Of a DNA stretch of 8,359 nt, positions 1 through 5,360 are shown piece after piece. The notes under the pieces were generated by a model. The model ran no database searches, was not told where the DNA came from, and was given only the letters and a program-made list of their open reading frames with translations. The translations under genes and the position numbers were made by a program. How positions within the stretch are numbered: the first letter of the stretch is position 1; every line of letters begins with the position of its first letter. The stretch is from Alphaproteobacteria bacterium UBA7488. GTDB lineage: Bacteria > Pseudomonadota > Alphaproteobacteria > CAAHEQ01 > UBA3637. The DNA lies in contig DLOI01000034.1 of assembly GCA_002477185.1 (NCBI GenBank), forward strand, positions 5,489 to 13,847. Direction: 5' to 3'.

Positions 1-946
1 CAACGACAAACGGGACAAACCATTTTTTTTCTTGGTCGTCAAAAATTGCTAATTTGCCGCCGCTTTCTTTGTTTTCATGCACGTGAGCGCTTAAATTCAA
101 CTCATTTTGGCGTTGTGTGTGGTTGCCCAAATCGTAATCAGTGCGGTCGGCGACGCCTTCCAATTCTTCCAACCCGTGCGGGAATTGGTATTCCAAATCA
201 TACGTTGCTTTGGAATAGTGCGCCAATTCGGATTCTTCAATTTTGTGCACATGCAATTTTTCGGGGTCCAAGCCCTGTTCAATCCACCAATTGACACGGT
301 TGTTTTTCCATTCTTCCAACCAATCCATGTCGGTGCCGGGTTTGACAAAGTATTCCAATTCCATTTGTTCAAATTCGCGGACGCGGAAAATAAAGTTGCG
401 CGGCGTGATTTCATTGCGGAAAGACTTACCGATTTGCGCAATGCCAAATGGTACTTTGCGAGATGTCGAATCTACCACATTTTTAAATTGCGTAAAAATG
501 GCTTGAGCCGTTTCGGGACGCAAATAAGCAAAATTTTCCCCGTTTTCAACCGGACCGACATTCGTTTTAAACATCAAGTTGAACATGCGCGGTTCGGTTA
601 AATCCGTGCTGCCGCATTCGGGGCATTTGCCGTCTTTAATATGGTCGGCACGAAAACGGTTTTTACATTTTTTGCAATCCGTCAACGGATCAGTAAAGGT
701 TTCTTCGTGGCCACTGTAATGCAAAACTTTGCGGTGTGTTAAAATGGCGGCATCCAACCCTTCGACGTCATCGCGTTCATAAACCATGGCTTTCCACCAG
801 GCTGCCTTTAAGTTATTTTTAAGCTCGACACCCAATGGTCCGAAATCATAAACGCCTTGTAATCCGCCGTAAATATCGGCATTTTGAAAAATAAATCCGC
901 GACGCTTGCATAAGCTGACAAGCTGTTCCATACTGGTGGCTGGCAT
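1..946 (-). CDS. glyQS: Glycyl-tRNA synthetase, single-chain (alpha2) class II type, 3' end beyond window
   Basis: This cytoplasmic enzyme charges tRNA-Gly with glycine using ATP. About 315 codons are present, against a usual family length of roughly 440-460, so the C-terminal part including the anticodon-binding domain lies beyond the left edge. The N-terminus carries the typical [14 protein letters not shown] stretch near residues 26-39. Four zinc-ligand cysteines occur as CxxC pairs at about residues 91/94 and 108/111. LRPETAQ lies at about 142-148, and class II motif 2 (FRNE...R.REFEQ.E) at about 176-197. I chose the ATG at 944-946 because GGAGA (954-958) lies 7 bases upstream; a second ATG five codons later has no better site. 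A good promoter lies just upstream, and no T-box signature is seen in the short leader. The family assignment is firm from the motifs; only the organism is uncertain. Confidence 0.97.
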   Translation of the reverse strand, partial: MPATSMEQLVSLCKRRGFIFQNADIYGGLQGVYDFGPLGVELKNNLKAAWWKAMVYERDDVEGLDAAILTHRKVLHYSGHEETFTDPLTDCKKCKNRFRADHIKDGKCPECGSTDLTEPRMFNLMFKTNVGPVENGENFAYLRPETAQAIFTQFKNVVDSTSRKVPFGIAQIGKSFRNEITPRNFIFRVREFEQMELEYFVKPGTDMDWLEEWKNNRVNWWIEQGLDPEKLHVHKIEESELAHYSKATYDLEYQFPHGLEELEGVADRTDYDLGNHTQRQNELNLSAHVHENKESGGKLAIFDDQEKKWFVPFVV

Positions 947-988
947 AGTAAAATCTCCATTGTTAAATGATTAGTTAAATGTAAAAAT

Positions 989-1017
989 AAAATACGCGTT
1001 TTTTTATATTGTGTCAA
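989..1017 (-). promoter_or_regulatory. Promoter of the glycyl-tRNA synthetase gene
   Basis: On the minus strand TTGACA (1012-1017) is followed after exactly 17 bases by TATTTT (989-994). The predicted start of transcription near 982 gives a leader of about 35 bases, too short for a T-box. The perfect -35 and ideal spacing support the call; the -10 is only fair. Confidence 0.6.
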
Positions 1018-1169
1018 TGATAATCTTAAGTTCATCGCGCCTTTTAAGCGGTTTCTTCCTCTATTTATAATAATGATATTTAAGCAAATTCTATTAACAA
1101 ACCATTCCGCCTACTAATTTATTTGGTAAAGGTAAATGCTCTCACCATTTCGAAAGGCAATGGAAAATG

Positions 1170-1198
1170 TTGAAAAACAAACAGAATTGTGATAGTAT
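1170..1198 (+). promoter_or_regulatory. Candidate promoter of the LOG-family gene
   Basis: TTGAAA (1170-1175) is followed after 17 bases by TAGTAT (1193-1198), about 30 bases before the start codon. The -10 lies in a run of TA repeats, so its exact register is uncertain. The segment 1018-1169 between the two divergent promoters shows only a weak CCATT/AATGG hairpin near 1146-1165. Confidence 0.4.
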
Positions 1199-1230
1199 AT
1201 ATAAGGAAGTTTTAAAGCAGGGAAATAATA

Positions 1231-1965
1231 ATGCAAAAAATATACAATAGGAAAAATAAAGCCGTAGCAATTTTGGGCGGTTCAAAAGCGGGTAATATTC
1301 CTGATTTTGTTGAGCAGGCAGACTCTTTGGGGCGAAGTATGCGCGAAAGGGGAATTGAAATAATGATTTGCGGCAATACCCATTCCGGATTAACGGCAAT
1401 TTGTGCAAATACCTTTCAATCGCTTGGCGGTATAGTTGTTGAAGTTAATACTGAAGATTTTTATAATATTGATAAAGTTTTTAATGATAAATCCGTATGC
1501 GTGCCAAATTATTCTTTAGTAACAAGCGATATGTCAATACGTAAGTTGTTTATTTTGCGTGCTGGTCAAGCCATGAAGAATGCTATTTTAAGTGAAAAAA
1601 CTCACTTAGATTCTATTAATTTTATAAAAAATGTTCAAGTGATCGGTGCCATTGCATTACCAGGTGGTGTGGGAACCGATGATGAAATATTTTCGGCTAT
1701 GACCTATAACCAAGAAGCTTCGTATGCTCGGAAATACTTAAAGGCCAACAAGCAAGGTGTGCCGCTCATCCTTGTTAATACAGCCGGTGTTTTTAATCAT
1801 ATTAAAGAAGGCATTGAACGTAAAATAAACGCAGGATTGGCAACCACGCAGGATTTTACTTATTTTAAAATGACCCGCGATGCGAAAGAAGCAGTTTCTT
1901 TGGTTATCAATAATAATGTTAATGCATTTGATTATTCTTATTTCAACTCTAACGGGCGTACGTAA
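1231..1965 (+). CDS. LOG-family (lysine-decarboxylase-like Rossmann) nucleotide hydrolase, divergent
   Basis: This 244-residue protein has the hallmarks of the LOG/TIGR00730 family. A glycine-rich first strand (AVAILGGSKAG, 11-21) begins the fold, and the signature PGGVGTDDE is at 144-152 with its glutamate E152. An R-K pair (R104, K105) sits in the helix before it. In known LOG enzymes these residues hydrolyse the N-glycosidic bond of nucleoside 5'-monophosphates such as cytokinin ribotides. The distance from R104 to P144 is about 40 residues, whereas canonical LOG proteins have about 17, so there is an insertion of some 20 residues, and total length exceeds the usual 180-200. The true substrate may therefore differ. 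AGGGA (1219-1223) lies 7 bases before the ATG. It is monocistronic, divergent from the synthetase and convergent with the ADP-ribosyltransferase-like gene. No convincing terminator follows. Confidence 0.85.
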   Translation: MQKIYNRKNKAVAILGGSKAGNIPDFVEQADSLGRSMRERGIEIMICGNTHSGLTAICANTFQSLGGIVVEVNTEDFYNIDKVFNDKSVCVPNYSLVTSDMSIRKLFILRAGQAMKNAILSEKTHLDSINFIKNVQVIGAIALPGGVGTDDEIFSAMTYNQEASYARKYLKANKQGVPLILVNTAGVFNHIKEGIERKINAGLATTQDFTYFKMTRDAKEAVSLVINNNVNAFDYSYFNSNGRT

Positions 1966-2068
1966 ATTTATTTTTGTTAATGACTTATCAAAGACAGATT
2001 ATTGTTTATCGTTATACGGCGATTCTACTGTTATGTTTTAAGTTCATCTAAAATTTAACGCTCGTTAG
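1949..2068. repeat. Imperfect 11-bp inverted repeat bracketing the convergent gene ends
   Basis: CTAACGGGCGT (1949-1959) and ACGCTCGTTAG (2058-2068) are reverse complements at 10 of 11 positions. They lie inside the last codons of the two convergent genes and enclose about 98 bases. The enclosed DNA is AT-rich and has no U-tract terminator. It may be chance, a shared transcription-end structure, or short terminal repeats. Confidence 0.3.
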
Positions 2069-2420
2069 GTTCAAACATTTTTTGCGTTAATTTAAAATAG
2101 TGATACTGGAATAAATCAGTTTTATCAAGTTTATCTAATTTAGAGGGTTGATATGAGTTAAAATAATCTTCTTGAATTTTAACCAACGCGCGTTCTGCCT
2201 TTTGTCGTGCTTGAAGTGTTGAGTACGCCGTTAAGTCTCGTTTTTTGAAGACATATATATTTTCTTGATTCGCACGGTTTAACATTTCTTGATGCATGTC
2301 AGTGTTTAAAATTGTGACTTGTTCAGGTCTGAAGTTGGCATAAGAGATGTGTCCCTTATCCTCACCGATATTCACATATGCAAAACCGTCAAACCCTTTT
2401 GATTCAAAAAAACGTATCAT
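2055..2420 (-). pseudogene. ADP-ribosyltransferase-like protein, C-terminal fragment downstream of the in-frame stop
   Basis: These 121 codons read in exactly the same frame as the fragment upstream. They start with RFFESKGFDGFAYVN and continue to a SYANFRPEQV strand at about 26-35 of this piece. That pattern (KGYDG..Y.N ... SY..F.P.QV) is the usual last part of the ADP-ribosyltransferase fold, so the piece is not an independent protein family. The remaining residues form a charged helical tail ending at TAA beside the convergent LOG gene. The first in-frame ATG (2418-2420) has no Shine-Dalgarno sequence, which argues against separate translation. I read it as the severed C-terminus of the gene at 2424-3038. 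Read-through of the TAA, or reassembly of two separately made pieces, cannot be excluded. Confidence 0.6.
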
Positions 2421-2423
2421 GCG

Positions 2424-3038
2424 TTAAGCTTGGACATGTTCAATGTCTTTTACAAATTTCATGTTTGGATTATTAAGTTTGGGGTAGGGCGTAAACAAAG
2501 CGCCCATTTGGATTTCTTGCAATCTTTGTTCCACCGATAAATCCCAAGGTGCGTTAAAAATGAAATCCGTCCACGGACGGCTGAAACGTTCTTGCATTTG
2601 TAATTCTTCATATAATGCTTTCGCTTGTTTTTCAAGTAAAACTGCTAAATCAAATGCCATTATTTTACGCAAAGTCACACTGGCATCATAAATATTTTTG
2701 AAAAAAGTTTCCGATTTTTCGAAGTAATTTTCAACGATTGCATCATCAACCAAAATCTCATTTGTCGGCATATCGGCAATGAAATATGGATTTTTTATAT
2801 CCAAGTTAACATTTAATACATATCCGTCATCAAAGCGTGTCGGCACAAAATCCTTTGGGCGAAAAAGTGTAAAGGTTTTGTCTTCGTCATTATATTTTTT
2901 ATGGTATTCAATGCGCTCCAAAGCCGCCTTTTCGCTTCCAAAGTGGCTGAAAGGTGCAAATTTTTCAAATGCGCGACACGTTCCGTGATAGGCAGTTAAA
3001 CCCAGATGAGTATTTATATTCGAAAAAGATTGTTTCAT
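2424..3038 (-). CDS. ADP-ribosyltransferase-like protein, N-terminal fragment ending at a premature TAA
   Basis: This 204-residue fragment begins with features of small ADP-ribosyltransferase folds found in phage and polyvalent proteins. These are YHGT at 17-20 with an F.KF segment, a SHFGSEKAAL strand-helix at 31-40, and a VNLDIKNP strand at 77-84. In such folds the HGT histidine contacts NAD+ and later strands complete the pocket. The missing later strands are encoded directly downstream in the same frame (2055-2420), separated only by a stop codon and one arginine codon. The frame fits a 327-codon original gene in which one codon, plausibly CAA for glutamine, became TAA at 2424-2426. The start ATG (3036-3038) has only a weak GGAA upstream. 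A promoter lies about 45 bases farther up. No immunity partner is visible. The family call rests on motif pattern only, and target and role are unknown. Confidence 0.6.
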   Translation of the reverse strand: MKQSFSNINTHLGLTAYHGTCRAFEKFAPFSHFGSEKAALERIEYHKKYNDEDKTFTLFRPKDFVPTRFDDGYVLNVNLDIKNPYFIADMPTNEILVDDAIVENYFEKSETFFKNIYDASVTLRKIMAFDLAVLLEKQAKALYEELQMQERFSRPWTDFIFNAPWDLSVEQRLQEIQMGALFTPYPKLNNPNMKFVKDIEHVQA

Positions 3039-3082
3039 GATTCCGAGTGATTTTTGTTATTAAGCATTCCTAATAAAGTTAT

Positions 3083-3111
3083 TTTATACATCTTTCTTGA
3101 GAAAAATTCAA
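3083..3111 (-). promoter_or_regulatory. Candidate promoter of the ADP-ribosyltransferase-like gene
   Basis: On the minus strand TTGAAT (3106-3111) is followed after 17 bases by TATAAA (3083-3088), which is directly preceded by TG. The predicted transcript begins about 35-40 bases before the ATG at 3038. The surrounding DNA is very AT-rich, which raises the chance-match rate. Confidence 0.45.
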
Positions 3112-3351
3112 AAAAAGTTGACAAATTTTTGAAAACTCTCATCGAAATAGATAGAATTAAATTCGTCTTTAACATATACAATGTAAAACTAATAATAAAA
3201 TTGATTGATTTTCTTGTATAAAACAGATTGTTTAAAGACATTGTATGAATTCATCGAATGCTAATTCATTTCTCCATACTTTCGCAGGCGTCTTAACGCG
3301 TTGCGTCACGCTCATAAATGGGCTTGCCGCCAACTATTGACTGACTTCGCC

Positions 3352-3373
3352 AAATCTTATCCTCCAACCGATA
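3352..3373 (-). repeat. GGAGG-containing direct repeat, copy B
   Basis: Read on the minus strand this copy is TATCGGTTGGAGGATAAGA followed by TTT. It matches copy A at 3501-3521 at about 17-18 of 21-22 positions, in the same orientation and about 150 bases away. The TGGAGGAT core is identical. Confidence 0.45.
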
Positions 3374-3431
3374 TAAAGAAACACTTCTTGAGAAATGTTT
3401 TATGATACCGAATTTGTTTTATTGCGTGCGC

Positions 3432-3506
3432 GACGTTGCAGCGGTATGTCCCTTTATATGCACTACACGCATATCAGCAGAATCGTTTGCCTTTCGGCGC
3501 AACGTC
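3432..3506. repeat. Nested palindromic element of about 75 bases
   Basis: The outer arms GACGTTGC (3432-3439) and GCAACGTC (3499-3506) are perfect complements. Inside them ATATGC (3456-3461) pairs with GCATAT (3469-3474) around a 7-base loop. One strand overlaps copy A of the GGAGG repeat. This layout fits a REP- or MITE-like folded repeat, or a small structured RNA. No transposase or promoter specific to it is seen. Confidence 0.45.
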
Positions 3507-3521
3507 ATCCTCCACTCGATA
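3501..3521 (-). repeat. GGAGG-containing direct repeat, copy A
   Basis: Read on the minus strand this copy is TATCGAGTGGAGGATGACG followed by TT. It shares the TATCG and TGGAGGAT cores with copy B. It lies immediately beyond the tRNA terminator and its 5' side runs into that terminator's T-tract. The GTATCGAGT...GGATGACG style resembles dispersed intergenic repeats of AT-rich Proteobacteria, which is recollection and not tested here. Confidence 0.45.
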
Positions 3522-3522
3522 C

Positions 3523-3553
3523 AAAAAAAATCCCACTTAACATGGGATTTTTT
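3523..3553 (-). terminator. Intrinsic terminator of the tRNA-Thr transcript
   Basis: TCCCA (3531-3535) and TGGGA (3543-3547) pair around a CTTAACA loop. The stem is lengthened by flanking A and T runs to about 11 base pairs. Read on the minus strand the hairpin is followed by eight Ts, placed directly after the tRNA CCA end. Confidence 0.85.
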
Positions 3554-3554
3554 A

Positions 3555-3630
<76 letters not shown>

Positions 3631-3650
3631 ATTATGTGTCAGCAGTTGAC

Positions 3651-3679
3651 TTTATACATGAATTTATCTTAAAAATCAA
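3651..3679 (-). promoter_or_regulatory. Promoter of tRNA-Thr
   Basis: On the minus strand TTGATT (3674-3679) is followed after 17 bases by TATAAA (3651-3656), with TG directly before the -10. The tRNA 5' end follows about 20 bases later, consistent with a short processed leader. Confidence 0.65.
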
Positions 3680-3799
3680 CCTTTTTTTGTTAAAAATTAT
3701 AAAAAATAATTAGCCTTATTAACTCATTGAAAAATATATATATTATAAGAAATAATTTAATTTTTGTTTTTTAAGTTAGGAAAATAGTCCTTTTTTTTC
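3680..3799. other. Extremely AT-rich spacer without a visible gene
   Basis: This stretch is almost entirely A and T and separates the divergent tRNA promoter from the tail-fibre promoter. I see no reading frame or hairpin of note. It may act as an upstream activating or curved-DNA region for either promoter. Confidence 0.4.
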
Positions 3800-3828
3800 T
3801 TGACAAATTTCCAAAATTAGTGTATACT
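3800..3828 (+). promoter_or_regulatory. Strong promoter of the tail-fibre cassette
   Basis: A perfect TTGACA (3800-3805) is followed after 17 bases by TATACT (3823-3828), with TG directly before the -10 and T-tracts upstream. Transcription should start near 3835, leaving a leader of about 135 bases before the tail-fibre ATG. This is the best promoter in the window. Confidence 0.8.
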
Positions 3829-3834
3829 GAAGTT

Positions 3835-3938
3835 TACTAACAGGGACACGTCTACCGATTGTGTCATCATATAATAGCTTTTATTAAACATTTTGAGCAA
3901 AATGTTTAAATTCGCGCCATTCATAGGCGCATTTTTTT
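3835..3938 (+). ncRNA. Structured leader RNA or terminated small RNA ahead of the tail-fibre gene
   Basis: Between the strong promoter and an intrinsic terminator lies about 100 bases without a coding frame. Three hairpins can be seen. GACAC/GTGTC (3845-3849 with 3861-3865) encloses an 11-base loop. TTAAACATTTT pairs perfectly with its complement (3884-3894 with 3899-3909) around GAGC. GCGCC/GGCGC (3914-3930) is followed by a T-tract. The arrangement fits either a roughly 100-base small RNA or a leader controlling read-through into the fibre gene by attenuation or antitermination. I do not recognise a known RNA family. Confidence 0.5.
3914..3938 (+). terminator. Intrinsic terminator inside the tail-fibre leader
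   Basis: GCGCC (3914-3918) pairs with GGCGC (3926-3930) around a 7-base loop and is followed by A and seven Ts (3932-3938). It stands 33 bases before the tail-fibre start codon with no obvious second promoter between, so it must be bypassed for expression. The stem is only 5 base pairs, so leakage is plausible. Confidence 0.6.
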
Positions 3939-3971
3939 ATTCTTTTTATATCAAATACTTAGGAGATAAAT

Positions 3972-4994
3972 ATGGCTGAACATATACAAGTTCAAGATAT
4001 TGTTCCGCGTATACAATATACAGCGGACGGTATTAATAAGACATTTGAAACGCCTTTCATTATTTTTAATGAAGACGCGCTAGATGTTTATCTAAACGAA
4101 GAGAAGGTTACTGAAGGTTATACCATTCAATTGGATGATGAAATTCGTGGGCAGATTATTTTTGATGAAGCGCCTTCAAGTGGAACTTTAATCACTTTAA
4201 CGCGTCATTTGACAATTGCACGAACATCAGATTTCCAAGAAGGTGGTTCGTTGCGTGCTAATACGTTGAATTACGAATTGGACTATCAAACGGCATGTTT
4301 GCAAGAATTGGCTGATAATATTAATCGTTCAATGGTTTTGCCTCCTTATGCGGTTGGTTCAGCTACTCAGCTGACTTTACCAACTCCAAACCCCGGTAAG
4401 TCAATTGTTTGGAGCCAAGATGGCACATACTTGGAAAATTCGACGGTGAATATCAATGCCGTTTCAGCTGAGTTGGATGCAAAAGTGAATACAAGTTCAC
4501 AAAATGCAGCATCATCCCAACTTTCTTCCCAATTGGCACAAAATATGGCTGTGCTCGCTCAAACAAAAGCTGAAGATGCAGCAGAACAAGCTTCAATCGC
4601 AACACAAAAAGCGCAAGAAGCAACATCTGTATTAGCCGGTAAAGCCAACGTTGATTTGACAAATATTAGTTCGGATGCTTCTAGTTTGATTTGTGCACTG
4701 CCATTACCTACTGATGAATTTGTTGATTTAACACTGGCTGAATCGCAAAAATATACGTGTCCCGCGAACGGATATTTTTATGTATCTAAAGCATCAAGCA
4801 ATAGCAATCAGTATATAGCTGTATTTAATGAAACTTCAGGTCTAGCTTCGGGTGAGTTCGCTTCAAACTGGAGTGGTCAAACAATAAGATTGTATATTCC
4901 GGCAAGACAGGGAGATAGTTGTTATTGGACAGGCACATTCGGTGGTGCTATGTCAAGTTTGAAATTTATTTATGCACAAGGAGAAGTTGTATGA
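3972..4994 (+). CDS. Phage tail-fibre protein with T7-type N-terminal domain
   Basis: This 340-residue protein resembles the fibres of T7-like podoviruses. Residues 10-120 follow the T7 tail-fibre connector pattern (PF03906): RIQYTADGINKTFETPF, a DVYLNEEKV strand, GQIIFDEAPSSGTLITL, a TRHLTIARTSDF strand, and the ANTLNYELDYQTACLQEL helix. That domain attaches the fibre to the virion. Residues 160-225 are rich in Ala, Gln and Ser with heptad character, as in trimeric shafts. Residues 250-340 look beta-rich (YTCPANGYFYVSKA...IPARQGDSCYW...FIYAQGE) and are probably the receptor-binding tip. AGGAG (3961-3965) lies 6 bases before the ATG. The last codons overlap the next gene by four bases. There is no signal peptide or peptidase motif. 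No capsid, portal or tail-tube gene is nearby, so it is an orphan or cassette fibre. Family is confident; its use by phage, tailocin or host is not known. Confidence 0.88.
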   Translation: MAEHIQVQDIVPRIQYTADGINKTFETPFIIFNEDALDVYLNEEKVTEGYTIQLDDEIRGQIIFDEAPSSGTLITLTRHLTIARTSDFQEGGSLRANTLNYELDYQTACLQELADNINRSMVLPPYAVGSATQLTLPTPNPGKSIVWSQDGTYLENSTVNINAVSAELDAKVNTSSQNAASSQLSSQLAQNMAVLAQTKAEDAAEQASIATQKAQEATSVLAGKANVDLTNISSDASSLICALPLPTDEFVDLTLAESQKYTCPANGYFYVSKASSNSNQYIAVFNETSGLASGEFASNWSGQTIRLYIPARQGDSCYWTGTFGGAMSSLKFIYAQGEVV

Positions 4995-5329
4995 TTACAT
5001 ATTATGAAGTAAATGAAAAGGGTGACATTATACAATCCACCCTGTCTGAACGATTAGCTCAGAAGTTAGGTTTAACCTTACAAACAGAGCAACAAATCAT
5101 TCGTGGATATGACGGTAAATTATATTTTGAAGGCCTTGCTCCTGTTGAACCTGAAAAAACATATGCACAAAAACGTTTGGAAGCCTATCCGCCAATGTCA
5201 GAATACCTCGATGCTCAGGTAAAATTAGCTTCGGATAATCCTCAAATCAAAGCGCAAGGACAAGAGCAGCTAAATACTTATTTAACTACATGTTTGACTA
5301 TTAAGGAACAATATCCTAAAGAAGGTTAA
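4991..5329 (+). CDS. Small tail-fibre-associated protein, likely fibre assembly factor
   Basis: This 112-residue protein starts at an ATG overlapping the tail-fibre stop as ATGA, with AAGGAGA (4978-4984) correctly placed inside the fibre gene. An upstream in-frame start at 4919 would lie deep in the fibre gene and is less likely. The N-terminal half is a short beta-rich module (ITYYEVNEKGDII ... GYDGKLYFEG), echoing proteins that follow phage tail fibres. The C-terminal half is helical, with KRLEAYPPMSEYLDAQVK at 61-78 and CLTIKEQYPK at 101-110. The YPP..EYLDA pattern recalls the YP(S/P)..(D/E)QLD motif common in accessory tail proteins. The tight coupling suggests it helps fold or trimerise the fibre, like other fibre chaperones. 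No family can be fixed from the sequence alone. Confidence 0.7.
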   Translation: MITYYEVNEKGDIIQSTLSERLAQKLGLTLQTEQQIIRGYDGKLYFEGLAPVEPEKTYAQKRLEAYPPMSEYLDAQVKLASDNPQIKAQGQEQLNTYLTTCLTIKEQYPKEG

Positions 5330-5336
5330 ACATGGT

Positions 5337-5360
5337 AAAAGGCTCCGAAAGGAGCCTTTT
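5337..5360 (+). terminator. Strong intrinsic terminator closing the tail-fibre cassette, possibly bidirectional
   Basis: AAAAGGCTCC (5337-5346) pairs perfectly with GGAGCCTTTT (5351-5360) around a GAAA tetraloop. The flanking A and T runs make it work in either direction. Its last base is also part of the TGA stop of the convergent DUF1796 gene, so it can serve both the cassette and the polysaccharide operon. Confidence 0.88.

Larger units (their letters stand above)
3112..3522. other. Gene-poor intergenic block with an AT-rich left part and GC-richer right part
   Basis: No convincing protein gene lies here. The left part (to about 3250) is very AT-rich. From about 3255 to 3520 composition rises clearly and the stretch has repeat and hairpin features, listed separately. 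Short reading frames exist on the minus strand after each GGAGG motif, of about 13 and 27-29 codons. Their products look like translations of a repeat rather than recognisable proteins. A perfect ATGAATTCAT palindrome lies at 3245-3254. The block may be a dispersed intergenic repeat next to the tRNA. Confidence 0.5.

Noticed and set aside
97..601. Open frames of 82-164 codons on both strands across the left end
   Set aside because: They overlap the glycyl-tRNA synthetase frame, which has strong motif support, and they show no family features or ribosome sites.
947..1100. T-box riboswitch ahead of glycyl-tRNA synthetase
   Set aside because: The predicted leader is only about 35 bases, and no T-box consensus or terminator hairpin is present.
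3119..3157. TTGACA on the plus strand as a promoter
   Set aside because: No -10 occurs at 15-19 bases; the nearest TAGAAT is about 27 bases away, and no plus-strand gene follows.
3035..3241. A 68-codon minus-strand frame overlapping the ADP-ribosyltransferase start as ATGA
   Set aside because: It is very AT-rich, has low-complexity composition and no recognisable motif, and a good promoter for the next gene lies inside it.
4919..4990. A longer start for the small tail-associated protein
   Set aside because: It would overlap the fibre gene by about 75 bases, whereas ATG 4991 has a strong, correctly spaced ribosome site and an ATGA junction.
3835..5360. Diversity-generating retroelement or retron associated with the fibre
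   Set aside because: No reverse transcriptase, template repeat or mutated variable repeat is visible in the window.
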